Of a stretch of 64,000 bases of DNA, positions 58,440-64,000 are shown piece after piece. The stretch spans positions 62,001 through 126,000 of the forward strand of contig QRFJ01004278.1 of NCBI GenBank assembly GCA_006176705.1. Reading direction: 5' to 3'. A program made the translations under genes and the position numbers. Positions within the stretch are counted from its first letter, which is position 1. Each line of letters begins with the position of its first letter. This DNA is from Cocos nucifera. Its lineage: Eukaryota; Streptophyta; Magnoliopsida; Arecales; Arecaceae. Under the pieces are notes generated by a model. That model saw only the letters and a program-made list of their open reading frames with translations, ran no database searches and had not been told where the DNA came from.

Positions 58440-59030
58440 GATTGTAGGAGGCAGAACCTACAAGAAAAAAATCCTGGCTAGAGGTCAATTTAGTGGGAAC
58501 CCTCCGATGCTCAAGTCAGAAATTTAGTACAACAAAAGGAGGAGCATGAGGGTAGGATTTCCATACCTTTTTTGGGGTCCTCTTTGAGCCACCATTTATA
58601 GATGGATGTGGGAGCTTGGGTAGAAATCCACTTACATAATCTTAGAAAATCATGTAGCATATGTCAGATTCCAATTGTTGCTGGCTGAATTGTCCATCTT
58701 GAATTGTGTCTCTCGTGGATAGGTAATTAGACGATCATGAGTTGGCTCGAGAATCAAGAAGACATGTAGGTGGTGATCAGCTAATTAGGGTTCGGTGGTC
58801 CTGCTTGGCCTTCCTAGGAGGGGATTATAAATGGGTGTCAGGGAGTTGTCCTACTTGGACATTCCATTCATCAACTTTTATCATGTTCCACTAGAGTCCT
58901 AGGTGGTGGGTGTGATGGTGTGCACATGGCGTAATTAATGGCTTCCTGGAGGATCTCGGCTTGTGGCTACTTTGCTTGCTAAGCACGAGCCCGACCAACT
59001 AGGAATCGATGTGTTGGGCTATCCTTTGAG
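58440..59030 (-). repeat. LTR-like remnant, left of the hAT-like element
   Basis: The minus strand contains TTTCTGACTTGAGCATCGGAG followed by GGTTCCCAC and, 40 bp on, TTCTTGTAGG: a phrase I associate with the ends of Ty3/gypsy-type LTRs in monocots. No protein domain. The sequence continues at 59883. Confidence 0.4.
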
Positions 59031-59874
59031 TAGGGCTAGAAGTGGGCTTGGATTAGGCCGGCTTCAGGTCGGGCATCGAGTTCGGCCCAAAACCATTTAG
59101 GTTGGGCTCGAGCTAAAACATAGGGCTCGTTTTACTTGTGGGCTGGTCTTGGGTCTACCTTTGGCCTAGCTCGGGCCCGAGCCCGAAACTAAGCTTGTTA
59201 AAACCCCCCTTTAGCCTCAGCCCTTGTGAACCGCCCCTCCACACTCCCCCGACCACCCATGAAACCCACCCCACCCTCGCTCTCCCTTAGCCCCAGCGTG
59301 AACCCCCCCTCCACCCTCCTTTGGCTTTGTGTGAAAACCCCCTGCTCTTCAACCTTGGCCCATGCGAACCCCCCTCCACCCTCCCCCGGCATCATCTGAA
59401 CCCCCCTGGCCTCCCCTAGCCCCAGTATGAATCACCCCCTCCACCCTCCTCTGGCTCGGTGCAGAACCCCCCCTCTCAGCCTCCCTTGGCCCAAGTTCCC
59501 ATGTTCGTGCTGTACCCTTGTGGTCCCTACCCATCGCTCCTTTGTGGCCCTTCACGCCCCCCCTATGGCTCCACGATACCCCTCCGTGGCTCCATCCATC
59601 GCTCTTCAATATTAAACTAGCCCCCCATAGCCCCCCCAACCCCTAATGTTATACCCCATGGTGAGAAGGGGAGGTCCAGGCCACCATTGTCCACTGCCGT
59701 CTAGGCCTCCTTCCCCATCGGTGAGAAGGGCTAGCCTAATTGGGTTCAGGCTGGGCTTGGACTTGAGTTTTTAGAAAATTTTGAGTGTATACCCGATCGG
59801 AAGCTCGAAAAAAAAATTGGGCTGGGCTCAGGTAGGGGCAAAACTTGACCCAACCCAGCCCACTTCCAACCCTA
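59031..59874. mobile_element. hAT-like non-autonomous element (844 bp) with 8-bp TSD
   Basis: The left end TAGGGCTAGAAGTGGGCT and the reversed right end TAGGGTTGGAAGTGGGCT match at 16 of 18 positions. Flanks are CCTTTGAG (59023-59030) and CCTTCGAG (59875-59882), an 8-bp duplication with one change, as expected for hAT elements. The subterminal regions are rich in GGGCTCGGGCCCGAGCCC-type words. The interior is a C-rich minisatellite. No transposase. Confidence 0.82.
59206..59490. repeat. C-rich minisatellite, about 33-bp unit, in the hAT-like element
   Basis: Units of the form TGAACCCCCCCTCCACCCTCC + TTGGC/CTAGCC. The GAA of each unit lies at 59228, 59261, 59300, 59333, 59366, 59398, 59429 and 59464, giving spacings 31-39 bp. 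The repeat makes Gly/Arg-rich open frames on the minus strand, taken as noise. Confidence 0.8.
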
Positions 59875-59882
59875 CCTTCGAG

Positions 59883-61652
59883 GAGGGGGGTGCAAAGGGT
59901 AAAGAGAAGAGGAGAGGCTCCGCCGACTATCTAACCGGCCTATCCCATTGTATCCCATTGGGTCTTATAGTGATGGCCATTTGTCACATGTAAGTGGGGC
60001 ATTTAATGTCCCCGTGGCACAACAGATGACTTTTAGGATGATCTGATTTGATATGTCCTCCTATCATGGCACACAGCTAGCCATTTAGGGCATCGCAAGT
60101 GATGTGACTTGATGGGATTGAGAAGGAGTCAACTTCATAGGAAGTGGCACTTAGCGAAGGTGGGTGTTCAGCAGTCGGCTAGACGATAATGGATCAGGCA
60201 TCGAGAGGGGTGGTGGTGTGCTAGTCGCTGATCCACCCCACGATCAGAGGAAATATGATGGACAGTTCTCGAATCATTGATGGGATGACTCCTAGCTTTG
60301 GTATCTTCCCTAGGGATTTTGGTTAATCTCTACTCCTAATTGGCTTGGGAGTTATTTACTATTACAAATTACCTTAGGGAGATTGGCCCTCGTGCTGCCT
60401 CATCAGGCCATGTTATCTTGTGTGGGATCAAACCACTTTGGCATCTGACTTGGATCAGTAGGAATCGGACCTTGACCCCCAGCCACATTCCAGCATCTGC
60501 CTCCATCCAACCTCGGCACTCAAGTGGAATCTATCCCAATTGATTTGGTCGATAGAAAGCAACCGATCGTACACCGAGGCCTGATTAGATGGATGCAGCT
60601 ATATGGATATGTTGATGACTATCGTGATTGATCCTTGATAGTTGATCATCATAGGATTATCGATAGCTCCAAGTAGAAATTGGTGAAGATAGGTCAGCGA
60701 GTCCTCATCGGCTTAGGCAAGGGATCACCAAGGATAAGTGTAGGCCTGAGGTCAGTCATTCTTGATCCGAGGAGTGGTCAGCCATAAAAAGGGGATGATG
60801 CCAGGTCAAGGATGGTAAGGCACTCTAGTTTACTGGGCCCGAATACCTTTGGGCCCTAGGCCTTGCTCACATTATCGGGCCGTGTAGATTTTTTCTCAAG
60901 ATGTACCCCCTACTCTCGAGTCCAAGCATTAGTCAGGCGAAGAAAGTAATTCCATATGAATCGACTGAAAAGGTCAAGGATTTTCTGTTGATAGGGGTAC
61001 ATGACTTTTGGGAAGGATATGAAGCGGTACCGTCATGCCATAATTTTGAGAATAAATATGTCTAGGTTTGAAAATCCTACAGATGTCTAGTTTGGCGCAC
61101 TACATCGATCTGATTGACTGGCAACTATAGTAGGCAAATAATGGGGTGCCACATGCAGGCAATTGTTTGGTGAAGGATGATTTGCTATTTTTGGCAGTCA
61201 GCTTTTCATGATTATGAATGGTGGGAGAGGCAATCTTTCTTTTAGTTCTTTCCATTTAGGTTGTTATTCACATTTCTCCTATGCTCCTTTGGTTCTACCA
61301 TCTTTGTAGTCCCCATGAGTGCTCTCCAGTTATTTTTCTTTTCCATCCCTGCTCGTATTCTTAGGTTTGCCTTCCTGGTTGTTTTCTTGACTCTTTTGCC
61401 TTTTTTCTCCCTCTCTTTAAAAGAATTCGTTAGTCCTCCAACTAGGGGTATGTGGATGGTGGGCTCGGGCATGGTTAAGGACTGCCATCCTTCAGTAGCA
61501 AGCCACTTAGACCCTATAACTGACTTGTCCCTAGGGTCGGAGAGCATCAGCTTTATGATGACTCTAGAGGATTTGAGTAGGGTTTAGATTCTATACAACA
61601 TCCCCCCGGAGTTCGATCTGGAGCTTCTAGGGGTAGATGACTGGGTCAATAC
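59883..61652. other. LTR-retrotransposon-like remnant, no recognisable gene
   Basis: Continuation of the sequence interrupted at 59030. The phrases GTACCCCCTACTCTCGAGTCC at 60903 and AGAAAGTAATTCCATATGAAT at about 60940 resemble leader/LTR sequences of monocot retroelements. A 108-codon plus-strand frame (61261-61587) begins in a very hydrophobic, chance-like stretch, and I do not accept it as a gene. Otherwise nothing recognised. Confidence 0.4.
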
Positions 61653-63960
61653 TATTAGATATATGCGCCCTAGAAGCCAGAATTGGCTAACACTTATAAT
61701 ACACTTCTAGGGGCAAAATTATAGTTTTGACTATAATCAATAAAAAGGGTTATTTTCTATCACATATGTGTATTTAGTGTCTATGATACATCCTTTGAGT
61801 TAATGGTAATGATAATTGATATTTTCAAAAGTTGAAAATTTAAGACATGAATAATCATTATTAACTCATAAAATGGTCCCAACCATAGGATCAACTGAGA
61901 ATGGTGATTGATCCGGAAGGTTGGTGTACAATCGCTTCTCTTTAGTAGATGAGTCTTGAGTCTACGGTGTGAAGATACCAGAGTGAGAGTATAGGTACTC
62001 GTTAGAGAAAGAGGGCACTGAGCGTGACCACCTTGAGTAGTCATTAGAAAGTCTACCTTCTCGTCAATGACTGACTCGATGCTGCAGTGGTGTATCTAGT
62101 TCTTTGACCTGAGGTGCATCGACAGTTCACCTTGAGGGTGTTATAATTTGACTACACCATAACTCGGTCTCCTAGCCATTCGAAATCCTGAGGTGTATGT
62201 TGGCTATAGCATGTTCATCGTAGGAACTAATTGCATCAAGATGGAATCTATCTACCACGATGGTAGAGGAGCAGCCCTATGATGATCATAAGAATCAAGT
62301 CCAGAAGCCCATGGCCATGGCAGAGTGAAATAATAGAAAGAGTTTCTATTTAGGTTTTCACATCGGACTTGAATCGAATGATTACATCATATGACAGAAA
62401 CTAGGGTTTGACGAGTTCACCTTAACCCTAATCTGATCGGAGCTCAAGATAGAAGAACTTAATCACACAGATAGCTGCACCAAGAGTTTTGCATTCAGCT
62501 CTGATGGGTTGCCACCATATACTGCTAGGTGTCGGATTTTGAAAGCAATTAGAATGATTTAGATGATCGATCATTCTAGCTGTTCGAATCAGAAGAGTTC
62601 TGATCCATCGAAAGGAGTTTCCGATGATGTCGATGATAGAGATCATGACATATCCCATTACCATATAGAACTGAACCTAACTGGGTCACACAAACAAGGG
62701 TTTGAATCTGGTGATCATCAATTGAACTGATCCAGTTCAATTGATCTGAATGAGATTCAATTAGGTTCAAGGAAATCATGCTAGCACTCGATTGAACCTA
62801 ACGTTCTTCTTTTACTATCATAAATAGTTGTCCTGACTGAGCCAAAGGAGTTTGTGCTCGAAACAGAGGCCTTCACTATGGTCTGACTGGAGCCTTGTCC
62901 AGGTCAGAAAAGGGTTGTCTTATTTTGTAAGACAATATCTTACCATTTTTGGTCACCTACCATTTCTTGTTCTTTGACTTTGGTCAAAAGTCTACCTTTG
63001 ACTGGTCAAATGTTGACCATTGACACTTTGACTTCTTGACCACATGTCACACACCTATTGGAGAGCTGGTGGGGGCTTGTCCTCCTGCTAGAAACCTGGC
63101 AAGGAGGAGGGCGCATGCCACCCTAGGGTGGCGTGCGCCCAAGCTTGGAGGCGCCTAGGAGTCCCTATTTGGACAAGGAACTCCATCTCCTTATTGGATT
63201 TTGATTAGACTCCTCCTAAGAACCAACTTTGACTGATCTTAGGCACCCTCTAAGGATGGAATCCAAGGGACTCTATTTCCCACCAATCAAATTTAGATCT
63301 GATTTCATAAAGGGTTGTGATTGGTTGGGAAGAAGAGGAGTTGGATCACGCATAGTCTATAAATAAGACTCCTGTGCCCAACTCAATTATAGAGGAGAAC
63401 AATTCTTTAGAAACCCCATGCCCCAAGGCTGCCTCTCCCCTCCTTCCTCCATGCCATAGTTCATCTTCTCCCTCTCCTCTCCATGCCCAAAGGAAGTTTG
63501 GGATCTCAGTTGGTGCGATCTCAGGGGAGAAGAAAGGCGACAGAAAGCTAAGAAGGCTGCGCTGCTGCAAAGGACAACTGCTGATCTTCGAAAGATTTTC
63601 GAAGATCCTCCAAATCAGATTCAGATCTAATTTTTGGAAGATGTGATAGAGAAGAAGAGGATCTCCAGATCCAATCCCGAGTGGATACTGGTAGAGGCCA
63701 GGCGCTTGCGTGGCTAGATCCAGAACCTTCCGCTGCAATTAACAGGATCATCAACAGGTAATAGGATTACCCAGCATCAAGGTAAATTAAATTTGATTTA
63801 ATTTAACTCTTTTTTTTTATTTTATTAAAATAATAAGAATCAGATCTAAAACATATCAAGATCTGATTTGGATCAAAGAAAAAATTTTTAAAATATATCT
63901 CTTGATCCGATCAGATCTGAACGAACCTGGTCTGGGAAATCAGGATTTTTTTTCCCTTCA
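61653..63960 (+). repeat. 5' LTR of a plus-strand family-A copia (2308 bp)
   Basis: Starts TATTAGATATATGCGCC (TGTTAG in other copies, one transition) and ends CCCTTCA. Aligns end to end with the other LTRs in inverted orientation. TATA box CTATAAATAA at 63357-63366. The more numerous changes suggest an older copy than E2/E3. The target site should be AATAC (61648-61652); its partner is outside the window. Confidence 0.92.
63357..63366 (+). promoter_or_regulatory. TATA box in right-edge LTR
   Basis: CTATAAATAA, at the position conserved in every family-A LTR; CCAATCA lies at about 63283. Confidence 0.65.
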
Positions 63961-63962
63961 AC

Positions 63963-63974
63963 TGGTATCAGAGC
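63963..63974 (+). other. Primer-binding site of right-edge copia
   Basis: TGGTATCAGAGC two bases after the LTR. The leader starts (CAAGGTTCTAAAG...) and leaves the window at 64000. Confidence 0.92.
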
Positions 63975-64000
63975 CAAGGTTCTAAAGTATTTAGATCTGA

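Noticed and set aside
61261..61587. 108-codon hydrophobic frame as a membrane protein
   Set aside because: The antisense strand is also open, composition is T-rich, and no start context or neighbour supports it.

Overview
This window is plant nuclear heterochromatin made almost entirely of nested, mostly broken transposable elements. I find no convincing host gene, tRNA, rRNA or CRISPR array. Plant origin is shown by Ty1/copia retrotransposons primed by initiator Met-tRNA (TGGTATCAGAGC sites), a CACTA (En/Spm) transposase with the plant TNP2/DUF4218/DUF4216 layout, a plant L1-type LINE, and a hAT-like element with 8-bp target duplications. The overall look (long AT-rich LTR elements, TAGCGATGG-type CACTA repeats) fits a monocot, perhaps a palm, but that is inference only.

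Layout. 1-646: AT-rich flank. 647-10826: minus-strand complex of one copia family (called family A here). It holds a pol fragment (647-1719), a truncated LTR (1721-2910), an almost complete internal region (2911-8535) and a full 5' LTR (8536-10826). 10827-19010: degenerate CACTA element with a minus-strand transposase (about 12.0-15.45 kb) and two tandem arrays (about 72 bp and about 180 bp periods). 19185-19906: fragment of another LTR (family X). 19907-38430: plus-strand copia element E4, truncated at its 3' end, whose 5' LTR was split by family-A element E3 (20669-33334, minus strand, TSD GGGAT). E3 contains a 1000-N gap. 38430-41790: family X element with only a gag-like remnant between LTRs. 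41791-44596: degenerate minus-strand copia pol. 44597 to about 58430: minus-strand LINE whose ORF2 is interrupted by two related CACTA-like elements, P (47341-51655) and Q (51801-57497). About 58440-61652: LTR-retrotransposon-like remnant carrying a hAT-like element (59031-59874). 61653-64000: 5' LTR and primer site of another family-A copia on the plus strand, running off the window.

Relative order of events. E4 landed in a family X LTR, and E3 later landed inside E4's LTR. P and Q landed 145 bp apart in the LINE reverse transcriptase. The hAT-like element landed in an older LTR-like sequence. Family A is the youngest component: its copies are near identical by eye, yet every copy seen has stops or frameshifts. 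Some of the frameshifts look like residual assembly indels.

The most interesting non-standard structures are: a 250-bp-arm hairpin inside Q; a 420-bp-arm inverted repeat shared by P and Q; arrays of short palindromes at the P/Q ends; a 33-bp C-rich minisatellite inside the hAT-like element; and the mismatch between the two halves of E3 on either side of the assembly gap.
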